The notes beneath the pieces are model-generated. The model saw only the letters and a program-made list of their open reading frames with translations, ran no database searches and was not told the origin of the DNA. 64,000 nt of DNA from positions 2,170,001-2,234,000 of the forward strand of contig NZ_CP024047.1 of assembly GCF_003430825.1 (NCBI RefSeq), given 5' to 3'. This DNA comes from Natrarchaeobaculum sulfurireducens. GTDB taxonomy: Archaea; Halobacteriota; Halobacteria; Halobacteriales; Natrialbaceae. Position numbers and translations under genes: made by a program. This document shows positions 38,889 to 47,988 of the stretch, piece by piece; the stretch's first letter is position 1; each line of letters begins with the position of its first letter.

Positions 38889-40007
38889 ATGACGGAATCG
38901 GACATCGGAGTCGGTATCGGCGTCGTCGGCCTTGGCGGCATGGGGCACCTCCACGCACGGAGCTTTCACGAACTCGGCGCGTCAGTCGTCGCCGGTGCGG
39001 ATCTCGTCGACACCCAGCGACGAGCGTTCGCCGACGAGTTCGGCGCACGAACGTACGAGACCCACAAAAGACTCATCACTGACGATGCCGTCGACGCCGT
39101 CGTCGTCACGACACCAAACCGATTTCACGAACCGATCGCCGTCGCCGCCCTCGAGGCCGGCCACCACGTTCTCGTCGAGAAACCCCTCGCCCACTCACTC
39201 GAGAGCGCAGAGCGGATCGCGGCCGCAGCTGCCGTCTCGGAGGGGATCTGTATGGTCGGCTTCCACAATCGTCATGCGGCCTCGATGCGACTCTTCGAGG
39301 AACACCGCAGGCGAGGTCGATTCGGCGACCTCACGCACGTCGAAGCGAACTACGTCCGTCGGCGTGGCGTTCCGGGGCCGGGCTCGTGGTTTACCGACCC
39401 GGATCTCGCCGGCGGCGGTGCGTTGCTCGATATCGGCGTCCACGCACTCGACCTTGCACTGTATGCGCTCGAATTCCCGGAGGTCGTCGAAGTCTCCGGC
39501 GTTGCACGAACGACCTTCGGTAGGCAAGCCGAGTACGCCGACCCCGAGGGCTTCGGCGACAACTGGGACGCCGAAACCGAGGCGTACGACGTCGACGACT
39601 CGGTCAGCGCATTCGTCCGAACCGCCGAGGGCCAGACCGTCTCGCTCGAGGCCGCCTGGGCGACCAATCGCGAGCCGACCAATGCGTTTCGGATCCGCGG
39701 AACACAGGCAGGTGCCCAATTCGACATCGGCGAGACGAACCTGACGATCCTGGAAGCCAGCACGGTCGGCTGTGATCACTACGCCGACGTCGACCTCACC
39801 GGCGACCCGGCACTGACCGGCTATACGAAACAGGACGAGCAGTTCCTCGAGGCCGCAATGGCAGGGAGAGCGCCGGAGACGAATACGCTCGAGGAGGCAC
39901 TCGTCGTCCAACGCGTGATCGATGCGATTTACCGCTCGAGCGAGACGGGCCGGTCGGTCTCGCTCGCGGCGGTCGAACGAGAAGCGACGGCTCGAGCCCA
40001 CCAGTAG
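38889..40007 (+). CDS. Gfo/Idh/MocA family oxidoreductase
   Basis: NAD(P)-dependent sugar dehydrogenase-like enzyme, 372 residues. Rossmann motif GVVGLGGMGHLHARSF, EKPLAHS (the lysine that contacts cofactor and substrate), GGALLDIGVHALDLAL with the catalytic histidine, and C-terminal beta-sheet sequence are all present. The partner gene upstream is ThuA-like, so the pair probably oxidises and processes a sugar or inositol-like compound. The start ATG follows GTTGTTCG with no clear ribosome site. Confidence 0.88.
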   Translation: MTESDIGVGIGVVGLGGMGHLHARSFHELGASVVAGADLVDTQRRAFADEFGARTYETHKRLITDDAVDAVVVTTPNRFHEPIAVAALEAGHHVLVEKPLAHSLESAERIAAAAAVSEGICMVGFHNRHAASMRLFEEHRRRGRFGDLTHVEANYVRRRGVPGPGSWFTDPDLAGGGALLDIGVHALDLALYALEFPEVVEVSGVARTTFGRQAEYADPEGFGDNWDAETEAYDVDDSVSAFVRTAEGQTVSLEAAWATNREPTNAFRIRGTQAGAQFDIGETNLTILEASTVGCDHYADVDLTGDPALTGYTKQDEQFLEAAMAGRAPETNTLEEALVVQRVIDAIYRSSETGRSVSLAAVEREATARAHQ

Positions 40008-40143
40008 CTGTTTACTCCGAGCCGTTGGCCATCGTTATTTTCCGGACGGGGTCGTCGCTGTTCGATTCGAAAACTGGAACACCGCGTCGTACCGTCGGTT
40101 GCTGCTCGAGTCGGTCCCAGAAGACGCAGTCGACGAGGACGGC

Positions 40144-40875
40144 TTAGATGACTTCTTCGAAGTCGTTGTGGCCGTGGATGTCGACGCCCTCGTCGGTGAT
40201 TTCACAGAGGAAGACACCGTTGCCGGAGCCGGTGTCGCGTTCAGCGGCGGATTTGATGCCGCGGGCGGCGATAGTCATCGCCTCGTCGTTCGAGAGGCCC
40301 TCCTCGTACGACTGCTCCAGGTGACCGTAGGCGAGTTGCATCCCGCTGCCGGTGACGGTATAGTCGTCTTTCATGACGCCGCCGGCGGGGTCGATGCTGT
40401 AGACGTGGCTGCCCTCGTCGTCGACGCCGCCGAGGATGGGATGGATGGCGAAGAACGGGCCACCACGGGCGAAGTTACCCGCAAGCGTTGCGAGCGCGTC
40501 GATCGACATGTCCTCGCCACGTCGAGTCTCGTAGAGGTTGACCTCTGCGCGAAGGCTCGAGATGAACGACTGGGCCCCACCGACGCTGCCGACCATCGTG
40601 AGCGCGCCAGTCGGGTGGATCTGTTCGACCTTCTGGACGTTTTTGTTCGAGACGAATCGGCCGCCGAGACTGGCGCGCATGTCCGTCGCGATGACGACGC
40701 CGTCGGCCGTCGTGATGCCGATCGTCGTCGTCCCCGTCTTGTTGACGGTGTCCATGTCTGCCGCTGAGAGGTCGCTCCGTGGCAACGTTCCGATTTCCGG
40801 TTCGTACGGGTTCGGATCGTCGGCCAACTGATCGACCGTTCGAGAGAAGTCCGAGTTGTGATGCGGTGTACGCAT
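40144..40875 (-). CDS. psmB: proteasome beta subunit PsmB
   Basis: Catalytic subunit of the 20S proteasome, 243 residues. A 48-residue propeptide ends NKTG; autocleavage at G48/T49 exposes the nucleophile threonine of TTTIGITTADGVVIATD. The lysine (SNKNVQKVEQI) and the later SGMQLAYGHLEQSY and GIKSAAERDTGSGNGV segments are conserved. ATG 40875 gives the normal haloarchaeal propeptide; a TTTTATA box about 25 bp upstream suggests a leaderless message. Alpha subunits are not in this window. Confidence 0.95.
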   Translation of the reverse strand: MRTPHHNSDFSRTVDQLADDPNPYEPEIGTLPRSDLSAADMDTVNKTGTTTIGITTADGVVIATDMRASLGGRFVSNKNVQKVEQIHPTGALTMVGSVGGAQSFISSLRAEVNLYETRRGEDMSIDALATLAGNFARGGPFFAIHPILGGVDDEGSHVYSIDPAGGVMKDDYTVTGSGMQLAYGHLEQSYEEGLSNDEAMTIAARGIKSAAERDTGSGNGVFLCEITDEGVDIHGHNDFEEVI

Positions 40876-41050
40876 TGACGGAACCTTACGACCGGGACGG
40901 TATAAAACACCGGCGTTCACTTCCTTCGTTTCCGCTTCCGTCGATGCGAACGCCTCTATCGGCAGTCTCTCGAGGAACTCGATCGGCGGTGGCTCGACTC
41001 GAAGCGGGTGACGAACGACGATAATCAGGCGTTCGGTTATGTTCGGGAGT

Positions 41051-41224
41051 TCATCGTGGGAGATTCGCCTCGTACGCCTTCTCGACGTTCGCGAGGACGC
41101 GGTGGATTGGGAGGGTGACGCCAGCTTGCTGGGCGGCGATCGCGAGCGGCATCATCAGGATACCGACCACGATACAGAGTTGGTACAGCGCGAACAGGGT
41201 CGCTCGGTACACGGAGGTTATCAT
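41051..41224 (-). CDS. 57-residue single-pass membrane protein
   Basis: Starts at ATG 41224 and ends TGA at 41051. One hydrophobic stretch (residues 8-31: ATLFALYQLCIVVGILMMPL) is followed by a short tail VTLPIHRVLANVEKAYEANLPR. Codon use fits the neighbours. I do not know its function. It lies upstream of the proteasome gene on the same strand with a 175-bp gap. Confidence 0.6.
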   Translation of the reverse strand: MITSVYRATLFALYQLCIVVGILMMPLAIAAQQAGVTLPIHRVLANVEKAYEANLPR

Positions 41225-41567
41225 CGAGCTTCAGCCGTGGCTCAGACGCAGGTGGTACATAAGCTTTCGTAAAATCTGATGTTTATAACGATAGTTAATT
41301 CGACTCGAGGTCGACGCCGTCGTGCGATTCAACTCGGGTTTCGTTCGGTCCAACTACAAGCGTACTCGAGCGGGGATCGAACTATCCAGACGGCAATCGA
41401 CGCACACAATTCTCGTAACTTATGTGCATTATCGATCTCACGTGCGCACCGAGAGTACACCAGTCGACACTCGTGAGACGTCGGGGCGACTGCGCGGGTG
41501 GACGAGTACGGTACACACGGCGCCGACGAACCGCAAAGCAGGATACCCCCGGGACCGACCACGGTAT
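41225..41567. other. gene-free stretch, 343 nt
   Basis: The divergent promoter region between the small membrane protein and the DUF555 gene. AT-rich CGTAAAATCTGATGTTTATAAC at 41268-41289 is the only promoter-like patch I see. Nothing else is recognised. Confidence 0.35.
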
Positions 41568-41918
41568 ATGGGCAATTATCTCGTCGCGATGGAAGCCGCG
41601 TGGCTCGTTCGTGACGTCGACAAGATCGACGACGCGATCGGCGTCGCGGTCAGCGAGGCCGGCAAGCGACTGAACAACCAGAACATGGACTACGTCGAGG
41701 TCGAAGTAGGTGCGACCGGTTGTCCGGCCTGTGGCGAACCGTTCGACTCCGCGTTCATCGCAGCCGATACCGCACTCGTCGGGCTCGCCCTCGAGATGGA
41801 TGTCTTCAACGCCGACAGCGAAGAACACGCCTCCCGGATCGCAAAGAGCGAGGTCGGCGGCGCGCTGCGTGACGTTCCGCTGTCGGTCGTCGAGATCTTC
41901 GAACGACCCGAGGAGTAA
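41568..41918 (+). CDS. DUF555 (UPF0212) family protein
   Basis: A 116-residue archaeal protein of unknown function. It contains one CPAC (about 52-55) after the strand MDYVEVEVGAT, then a hydrophobic helix (TALVGLALEMDVFNA) and a conserved EHASRIAKSEVGGAL. It is widespread in Euryarchaeota as a single gene. ATG 41568 is the family start, although the frame stays open for 82 codons upstream. A short gap separates it from an XRE-CBS regulator on the same strand. Confidence 0.85.
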   Translation: MGNYLVAMEAAWLVRDVDKIDDAIGVAVSEAGKRLNNQNMDYVEVEVGATGCPACGEPFDSAFIAADTALVGLALEMDVFNADSEEHASRIAKSEVGGALRDVPLSVVEIFERPEE

Positions 41919-42008
41919 GCAGGCTTTCGGCGACGGTCTTTTCACGGAACGCGGCCGGTACCGAATCACACCCAAAGCACTTTTGATAACCCGCAGTTAT
42001 TGAGGCGT

Positions 42009-42548
42009 ATGGAACTGCCGACGCCCGCGGACCTGCGACAGCGCCGTACCGAACTCGGGTTGACCCAGAGCGAACTGGCCGAGAAAGCAGACGTCTCCCA
42101 GCCGTTGATCGCCAGAATCGAAGGCGGCGACGTCGATCCCCGACTCTCGACGTTGCGCCGGATCGTCAACGCCCTGGAGAAAGCCGAAAGCGACGTCGTC
42201 CGAGCCGACGACCTGATGAACGAGGCCGTCGTCAGCGTCGCCCCCGACGAACCGGTTAGTGCAGCCGCCCAGAAGATGGAAGCGGAAGCCTACTCGCAAC
42301 TGGCAGTGATTCAAGACGGTATCCCGGTCGGATCGATCAGCCAGGGTGACCTCGTCCATCTCGACTCCGAGGACCGCGACGAACCGATCGAAGAGCACAT
42401 GAGCGAGAGCTTCCCGACCGTCTCGAAAGACGCGACGCTCGACGAGATCAGTAACTTACTCGAACACTACAAGGCCGTGATGATCACCGAGGCCGGCGAG
42501 ACGGTCGGCATCATCACCGAAGCCGACGTCGCCGCGCGACTCTCCTGA
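42009..42548 (+). CDS. XRE-family helix-turn-helix protein with CBS pair
   Basis: A 179-residue archaeal regulator. Residues 1-65 form a Cro/C1-type helix-turn-helix (LRQRRTELGLTQSELAEKA, VSQPLIARIEGG); residues 68-179 are two CBS units (VVSVAPDEPVSAAAQKM; SFPTVSKDATLDEISNLL, ending GIITEADVAARL). It probably senses an adenosine nucleotide and changes DNA binding. A TTTTGATAAC box 20-30 bp before ATG 42009 suggests leaderless transcription; the TTG at 42000 is a poorer start. Confidence 0.88.
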   Translation: MELPTPADLRQRRTELGLTQSELAEKADVSQPLIARIEGGDVDPRLSTLRRIVNALEKAESDVVRADDLMNEAVVSVAPDEPVSAAAQKMEAEAYSQLAVIQDGIPVGSISQGDLVHLDSEDRDEPIEEHMSESFPTVSKDATLDEISNLLEHYKAVMITEAGETVGIITEADVAARLS

Positions 42549-42623
42549 AACGGTCGGTATCATCAGCGACACCACCGCCGTCGACTCGATTCCGGTCGGC
42601 TCACAGTCGCTTCCCGCTCGTTT

Positions 42624-43583
42624 CTATCCGACCAGCTCGAGTTCGAGCAACTCCTGATAGCGGTTTCTGATCGTCACCTCGCTGACGTCCGTCGTCGCCG
42701 AAACCACGCCCTGCGTGAGATCCTCGTTGGTGAGTCGACTCGCAGCATAGAGCGCCGCCGCCGCGAGACCGACCGGGTGTTTCCCACTGTGAACTCCCGC
42801 CTCGATCCCCGTCTCGAGGAGCTCGCGGGCACGCCGTTCCGTCTCGTTCGAGACCTCGAGCCGGGAGGCATACCGCGGAACGTACTCCAGTGGGTCCGGC
42901 GGCGCTACCGGCAACTCGAGTTCTCTGACGAGATAGCGGTAGGATCGCGTCGCCTCGAGGTAGTCGATCCGACTGACGGTCGCGAGTTCGTCGACGGATC
43001 TCGGGATGCCGGCCTGGCGCATCGCCGCGTACAGCGCCGCCGTCGACATGCCTTCGATCGATCGTCCAGGCAGGAGGTCTTCCTCGAGGGCGCGTCGGTA
43101 GATGACACTCGCCGTCTCGCAGGCCGACTCCGGGACGCCGAGGGCGGACCCCATTCGGTCGATCTCGCCTAAGGCGTGTTGCAGGTTACGGTCGGTCGCG
43201 TCTTTGGTTCGGAACCGCTCGTCCCACAGGCGTAGTCGCCTGAACTGTTGGCGGCGCTCGTTCGAGAGTGCCCCGCCGTAGCCGTCCGTGTCTCGCCAGT
43301 CGATTCTGGTCGAGAGCCCCCGGTCGTGAAGCATCGTCGTCGTTGGCGCTCCAACACGTGACTTCGCGTTTCGTTCTTCAGCGTCGAACGCCCGCCACTC
43401 GGGACCACGGTCGATTTGCTCCTCGTCTACGACGAGACCGCACTCCTCACAGTACACCTGATCGTCCCCGGTCCGTAACCGACCGTCACACTCGAGACAG
43501 GTCGTCTGTCGGCCGGTCGCCCCGGAATCGGGTTCTCGCTCACTCGCGTTCGTCCGCCGTCGGTGTTCGTATTTCGTGCTCGG
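42624..43583 (-). CDS. transcription initiation factor TFB
   Basis: General transcription factor B, 319 residues, recruits RNA polymerase to TATA-bound TBP. The N-terminal zinc ribbon is CLEC-DGRLRTGDDQVY-CEEC; the B-reader region GPEWRAFDAEERNAKSRVG follows; two cyclin repeats begin near 120 and 220, the second with HPVGLAAAALYAASRL. Haloarchaea carry several TFBs, so this may be a specialised one. ATG 43583 gives MPSTKYEHRR; a longer frame to 43625 is unlikely. A double inverted repeat lies upstream. Confidence 0.9.
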   Translation of the reverse strand, partial: PSTKYEHRRRTNASEREPDSGATGRQTTCLECDGRLRTGDDQVYCEECGLVVDEEQIDRGPEWRAFDAEERNAKSRVGAPTTTMLHDRGLSTRIDWRDTDGYGGALSNERRQQFRRLRLWDERFRTKDATDRNLQHALGEIDRMGSALGVPESACETASVIYRRALEEDLLPGRSIEGMSTAALYAAMRQAGIPRSVDELATVSRIDYLEATRSYRYLVRELELPVAPPDPLEYVPRYASRLEVSNETERRARELLETGIEAGVHSGKHPVGLAAAALYAASRLTNEDLTQGVVSATTDVSEVTIRNRYQELLELELVG

Positions 43584-43677
43584 CATTGTCCTTTGTCCTG
43601 GATAACGTCGGTTCCACCCAGTCACCGGCGGCGTCGACGCGGCCGGTGGTGGGTCGGAAGTCGGTAGCGGTCGAGAG

Positions 43678-43710
43678 TTGTGAACGAGAGTTAATTACTC
43701 TTGCCCACAA
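43678..43710 (-). promoter_or_regulatory. double inverted repeat upstream of the TFB gene
   Basis: Outer arms TTGTG and CACAA and inner arms AGAGT and ACTCT are placed symmetrically: 5-4-5-5-5-4-5 nt. The centre TAATT is AT-rich. It lies 95-127 bp before the TFB start. Such symmetry fits a dimeric regulator site or a structured leader. Confidence 0.4.
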
Positions 43711-43840
43711 CAACGCACCCGAGTAACCAAATGTGGTTTCTTTGTTGGCTCTCTCGAGACGTTCAAGCCGTGGGCTACCGGAACGGATCACCAGGATAGA
43801 ACAGCGGTTCAGGAATTCGAGGTGGTCCGTCTGCGCTTCG

Positions 43841-44815
43841 CTACTCGTGGCCCGAAACGGGAACCGGTTCGTACGGCTCCTCGAGGTAGGCGATGTCCGA
43901 CGCCGACAGCGAGATCTCGAGGGCTTCGACGGCCTGTTCCAGATGCTCGACGCTCGTGGTGCCGACGATGGGGGCGTCGACCCACTCCTTGTGGAGCAGC
44001 CACGCCAGCGCGATCTGGGCCATCGTCACGCCCTCGTCGGCGGCGAGTTCGGCGACGCGCTCGTTGATCTCCTGTCCACCGCCGTCGCGGTAGGGATGGT
44101 CGTACATGTGCTCTTCAGCCTCGCCTCGGGCCGTCGCGTCGATCTCCTCGTGTGGGCGTGTCAGGTAGCCGCGGGCCAGCGGCGACCACGGGAGGACGCC
44201 GACGTTTGCTTTTTCACACAGCGGCAACATCTCGCGTTCTTCCTCGCGATACACCAGATTGTAGTGATTCTGCATCGTGACGAACCGCTCGAGTCCAAGC
44301 CGGTCGCTCGTATGCAGCGATTCGGCGAACTGGTGGGCCCACATCGAGGAGGCTCCGATATGTCGAACCTGTCCCCGGCGAACCGCGTCGTCGAGCGTTC
44401 GGAGCGTCGTCTCGATCGGCGTGTCGTCGTCCCATCGGTGGATCTGATAGAGATCGACCGTCTCCATCCCCAGCCGGTCGAGGCTCGCCTCGAGTTCCTG
44501 CTCGAGCGCCTTCCGGGAGAGCCCACCCGAGTTGGGGTCGTCCTCGCGCATCTGGAAGTAGCCCTTCGTGGCGACGACCGACTGCTCGCGATAGCCCTCG
44601 AGCGCTTCGCCGAGGACGCGCTCTGACTCGCCGTTCGAGTACATGTTCGCTGTATCGAAGAAGTTGATCCCGAGGTCGATCGCTCGCTCGATGATCTCGT
44701 GGCCCTCCTCCTCCTCGAGCACCCACTCGCGCCAGTCGCTCGAGCCGAAACTCATACAGCCGAGACAGAGGCGGCTGACGTCCATGCCAGTGTCACCGAG
44801 TGTCGTATACTCCAT
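43841..44815 (-). CDS. aldo/keto reductase
   Basis: NADPH-dependent oxidoreductase, 324 residues, of the YajO/voltage-channel-beta-subunit-like group. NFFDTANMYSNGESE carries the catalytic aspartate and tyrosine, VVATKGYF the lysine, and YQIHRWD the histidine; PWSPLARGYL and IVGTTSVEHLEQAV bind the cofactor. The natural substrate is unknown. ATG 44815 starts MEYTTLGDTG, the usual beginning. It is upstream of TFB on the same strand but with a 257-bp gap. Confidence 0.92.
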   Translation of the reverse strand: MEYTTLGDTGMDVSRLCLGCMSFGSSDWREWVLEEEEGHEIIERAIDLGINFFDTANMYSNGESERVLGEALEGYREQSVVATKGYFQMREDDPNSGGLSRKALEQELEASLDRLGMETVDLYQIHRWDDDTPIETTLRTLDDAVRRGQVRHIGASSMWAHQFAESLHTSDRLGLERFVTMQNHYNLVYREEEREMLPLCEKANVGVLPWSPLARGYLTRPHEEIDATARGEAEEHMYDHPYRDGGGQEINERVAELAADEGVTMAQIALAWLLHKEWVDAPIVGTTSVEHLEQAVEALEISLSASDIAYLEEPYEPVPVSGHE

Positions 44816-44920
44816 GCTCGAGATACTGTGGCCGGGCAAATAACTGTCCGTGGCCCGGCAACTCGGAACGAGTGGCTCCGAGGCGGCCGGGATGTGGTCG
44901 AATACGTCCGACGTCCCAGG

Positions 44921-45328
44921 TCAGACGATTCCGCGAACGAGCGAGCCGAAGATGGGGAGGCCGATTCCGGCGGCGGCCACGAGATACGAAACCGGCGTCA
45001 TCGCGAGGGCCGGTCCAATGGCCCCACCGAGGGAGACCGCGAACGTGAGGAGCACTATCAGTCCGACGCCGATTGCGCCCGCGACCGCTCGCCCGAGTGT
45101 CGGCGAGACGAGTCCGACCAGTGCGCCCGCGACGATCAGTCCGACCCAGTGCAACGAGGCGAGTCCCAGCCCGACGACGATGGCGACCCCTAGAGCAAGC
45201 GCGTGTGCCCGACCGTCGCTCCGTACGGTCTCGAGCCCCTCGCCGACCTGCTCGAGCAGTCGTGGCGACCGCGTCGCGCCTTCGTTGCTGTCCTCGGTCA
45301 CGTCCTCGAGTTCTGAGGAACCTGTCAC
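44921..45328 (-). CDS. multi-helix membrane protein, DUF456-like
   Basis: A 135-residue protein with a 40-residue acidic N-terminus and about four hydrophobic segments (LALGVAIVVGLGLASL; GLIVAGALVGLV; AGAIGVGLIVLLTF; VSYLVAAAGIGLPI). Glycine-rich helices resemble small DUF456-type proteins. The GTG start overlaps the stop of the acylase gene (GTGA), so they are co-translated. Its function is unknown. Confidence 0.6.
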   Translation of the reverse strand: MTGSSELEDVTEDSNEGATRSPRLLEQVGEGLETVRSDGRAHALALGVAIVVGLGLASLHWVGLIVAGALVGLVSPTLGRAVAGAIGVGLIVLLTFAVSLGGAIGPALAMTPVSYLVAAAGIGLPIFGSLVRGIV

Positions 45329-47817
45329 GGGTCCGACACCTCCGTAAAGCGGATCTCACTGCCCTCGAGCGTCGGGGCCATCGGTTTCAACTCGCCGTCG
45401 AGCCAGAGCCCGAACTGGTCGTCGTAATGAGGTGAGAAGTAGTCGCCCGAGTTCCCGCCAGGGAGGATCGCCCGCGCGTCGCCGCCGGGCTCGACGACCA
45501 TCCGCCAGCTCGCGCCGACGGCCGTCTCGACGCGGTAGTTCTTGACCGCCGCCCGCGAGCCGTCGGCGGGTCGCTCCTCGAGGTTTAAAAACGGCGCTTC
45601 GACGCCGAAGGGGTGTTCGACGACCCGCGTCGAGTTCCAGTCCCCGTAGCGCTCCCAGCCCTCGGCGTCGAGCTCCGCGAGTGCGTCCTCGAGTGCGTCG
45701 ACCATCGTCTCCGCTCTGGATCGGTCCGCGAACCACTCGCCGTCCGGCGACAGTCGCGCGAGGACCCAGTCGTTCGGATAGTAGGAGTCGTCGAGGTCGG
45801 CGTCGTCGAACGTCGGCTCGAGGACCCTCGTCCGAAAGTTATCGAGCCAGCGGGCGAACAGTAGAGCCCCTCGTGAATCCCGGTCCATCCGGTAGTCCCA
45901 CGCCTCGAGCGTCGCGGCGGCGTCCGCGAGGTCGTCGTCGGTTTCGTCGGCCGTCTCGAGGGTGACGACGTCGCGTTCCTCGAGTGCCTCGAGCAGGTCC
46001 GGGACCAGCTCGGCTGCCCGGCCGTCGTAGACGTCGGTCTGAAGCTCGCGGTGGAACTCGAGGTCCGTCGGCTCGCCCGAGTCGAGGCGCTCGTCCAGTC
46101 GGTCGTAGATGCGCGCCCCGCGATAGGGGGTTGCGTAGGCGACGCCGACGTAGTGGTTGGGGTCGTCGACGACGCGCTGGTTCGCCGTCGCGAGGGCGTC
46201 CGCATCGATCGCGTGGGGTTTCTCCTCGAACGGGACGAAGCCGTCCCAGGAGGACTCCCCGAAGGGGGTGAAACCAGCCCACTCGCCGTCACCGGCCGAG
46301 CCGTCGAAGACGCGATTGCCGGAGACCACCTCGCCGTCGATGGTGCGAATCGGGAGCTTCCCCGTCGCGTAGTAGAGCGTGCGCCCGTCGGAATCCGCGT
46401 AGACGAGGTTCTGGGTCGGCAGGTCGAATTTTCGGGTCGACTCGAGGACGTCTGTGAGCCCGTCGCTGCGCTCGTACTCGTAGATGGCTTCGGTGGTCCG
46501 GGTCGCCGTGTGGCCCGTCCAGGCGACGCCGACGGTCTGGCCCTCGCGCTCGAGGATGGGGCCGTGGACGGTCTTTCTGATCGTCACCGTCCGTTCCTCG
46601 CCGCCGTCGACGGCGATCTCTCGCGTGTCGGTCTCGAACGCGCGCCACTCGTCGTCGTAACGGTAGCGCTCGCCGTCGTCGTCGATCTCGTATTCGTAAC
46701 AATCGAGGACGTCCGCGCCGACATTGGTGAACGACCACGTCCCCGTCTCGTTCGCGCCCGTAATGATGAACGGTACACCGGGGAACGTCGCACCGCAGAC
46801 GCTCGTCTCCGGCGTTACAACGGCCTGTTCGTACCACAGCGGCGGCGTCATGAGCGCGAGGTGGGGGTCGTACGCGACGATCGGAGAGCCGCTTTCGGTG
46901 TGCTCGCCCGAGACGACCCAGCTGTTCGAGCCGACGCCCGTCGGTGACTCGAACCGCGAGAGCCAGTTCGTGAGTTGAGCGCCTACCGACCCGACGTCCC
47001 CCTCGTCCGCCCCGCCACCGTCGGCTCCGCCGTCCGGGCCGTCCCCGTCCGAACCACCGCGTTCGTCGGGTTCGGCTCCGTCGGCGTCGTTTAGGTCGTC
47101 CTCGAGCGTGTCGGCGTCGATTTCGTCTCGGAGAATCGGGGTGTCGTGGTCCATCCGCTCGGGATAGAGATCTCCGAGGACGTCGTCGCCGAGTCGATCG
47201 GCGATCAGTTCACGGCGGAGTTCGTCGAAATTGCCCGTGAGGTCCCAGGAGATCTGTTTTTCCATCAGCATCGAGTCGACGGGCGTCCAGGGGTCGGGCT
47301 CGTAGCCGAGCAACTCGAACTCGAGGGGGAGTTGTTCGTCATCGATCGCTGCGTTGACACCGCCAGCGTAGGCCTCGACGAGCGGCCCAGCGGACGTCTC
47401 GGCGACGAGATCCCAGGTCGCCTCGGCCGCGCCAGCGAAGTCCATCTGGACGTAGAAGACGTCGTCCTCGAGCGTCGCCTCGCCGGCGAGTTCCGACACC
47501 TGACCGCGCAGTACGCGGCGTTGAAGATCGAGCTGGAACAACCGGTCGAACCCCTGGACGTAACCGACGGCGAAGTAGGCCGCCGTTTCGTCGTCGGCTT
47601 CGACGGTCGGGACGCCGAACTCGTCGTATCGAACGCTCGCCTCGCCGTAGGGGTTCTCGACGCGGTCGGGCCGCGACCGGTCGGCCGCGTTCCACGCGGA
47701 GCCCGACAGCGGTGCGAACGACTCGAGGAGTGCTCGAGCCGAGGTGAGCGTCAACCCGCCGATGCCAGCGGCGAGCGCCCCGGCGAGCACGCCACGCCGT
47801 GTGGTGTCATCAGTCAC
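45325..47817 (-). CDS. penicillin-acylase-family Ntn hydrolase
   Basis: An 830-residue secreted amidase. A Tat signal (TTRRGVLAGALAAGIGG) leads into the alpha chain (NPYGEASVRYDEFGVPTVEA). An acidic low-complexity spacer (about 235-275) precedes the maturation site; the nucleophile is S297 in GVGSNSWVVSG, which becomes the beta-chain N-terminus. HGPILER and NQRVVDDPNHY are conserved in the beta chain. The family hydrolyses amide bonds of acylated compounds such as beta-lactams or acyl-homoserine lactones; the real substrate is unknown. It starts with GTG. Confidence 0.9.
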   Translation of the reverse strand: MTDDTTRRGVLAGALAAGIGGLTLTSARALLESFAPLSGSAWNAADRSRPDRVENPYGEASVRYDEFGVPTVEADDETAAYFAVGYVQGFDRLFQLDLQRRVLRGQVSELAGEATLEDDVFYVQMDFAGAAEATWDLVAETSAGPLVEAYAGGVNAAIDDEQLPLEFELLGYEPDPWTPVDSMLMEKQISWDLTGNFDELRRELIADRLGDDVLGDLYPERMDHDTPILRDEIDADTLEDDLNDADGAEPDERGGSDGDGPDGGADGGGADEGDVGSVGAQLTNWLSRFESPTGVGSNSWVVSGEHTESGSPIVAYDPHLALMTPPLWYEQAVVTPETSVCGATFPGVPFIITGANETGTWSFTNVGADVLDCYEYEIDDDGERYRYDDEWRAFETDTREIAVDGGEERTVTIRKTVHGPILEREGQTVGVAWTGHTATRTTEAIYEYERSDGLTDVLESTRKFDLPTQNLVYADSDGRTLYYATGKLPIRTIDGEVVSGNRVFDGSAGDGEWAGFTPFGESSWDGFVPFEEKPHAIDADALATANQRVVDDPNHYVGVAYATPYRGARIYDRLDERLDSGEPTDLEFHRELQTDVYDGRAAELVPDLLEALEERDVVTLETADETDDDLADAAATLEAWDYRMDRDSRGALLFARWLDNFRTRVLEPTFDDADLDDSYYPNDWVLARLSPDGEWFADRSRAETMVDALEDALAELDAEGWERYGDWNSTRVVEHPFGVEAPFLNLEERPADGSRAAVKNYRVETAVGASWRMVVEPGGDARAILPGGNSGDYFSPHYDDQFGLWLDGELKPMAPTLEGSEIRFTEVSDP

Positions 47818-47936
47818 TCCTCAACGATTCGGCGGAAGCCCCCTTAATCGCCCCGGTGTCAACGGATTGTGACGTGTGATGAGTTGTTCGGTGAGTCGGT
47901 TGGCGGTCGTGGCTCAAGCATAGCGGACGGTTCGAC

Positions 47937-47982
47937 GTCGTCTTAGAACGCCCCGAAACGTTGTCTTAGAACACCTCGAGAC
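47937..47982. repeat. 23-bp tandem repeat, two copies
   Basis: GTCGTCTTAGAACGCCCC and GTTGTCTTAGAACACCTC begin two adjacent 23-bp units differing at about four positions. They sit just beyond the 3' end of the ABC permease gene. Purpose unknown. Confidence 0.55.
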
Positions 47983-47988
47983 GATAGC

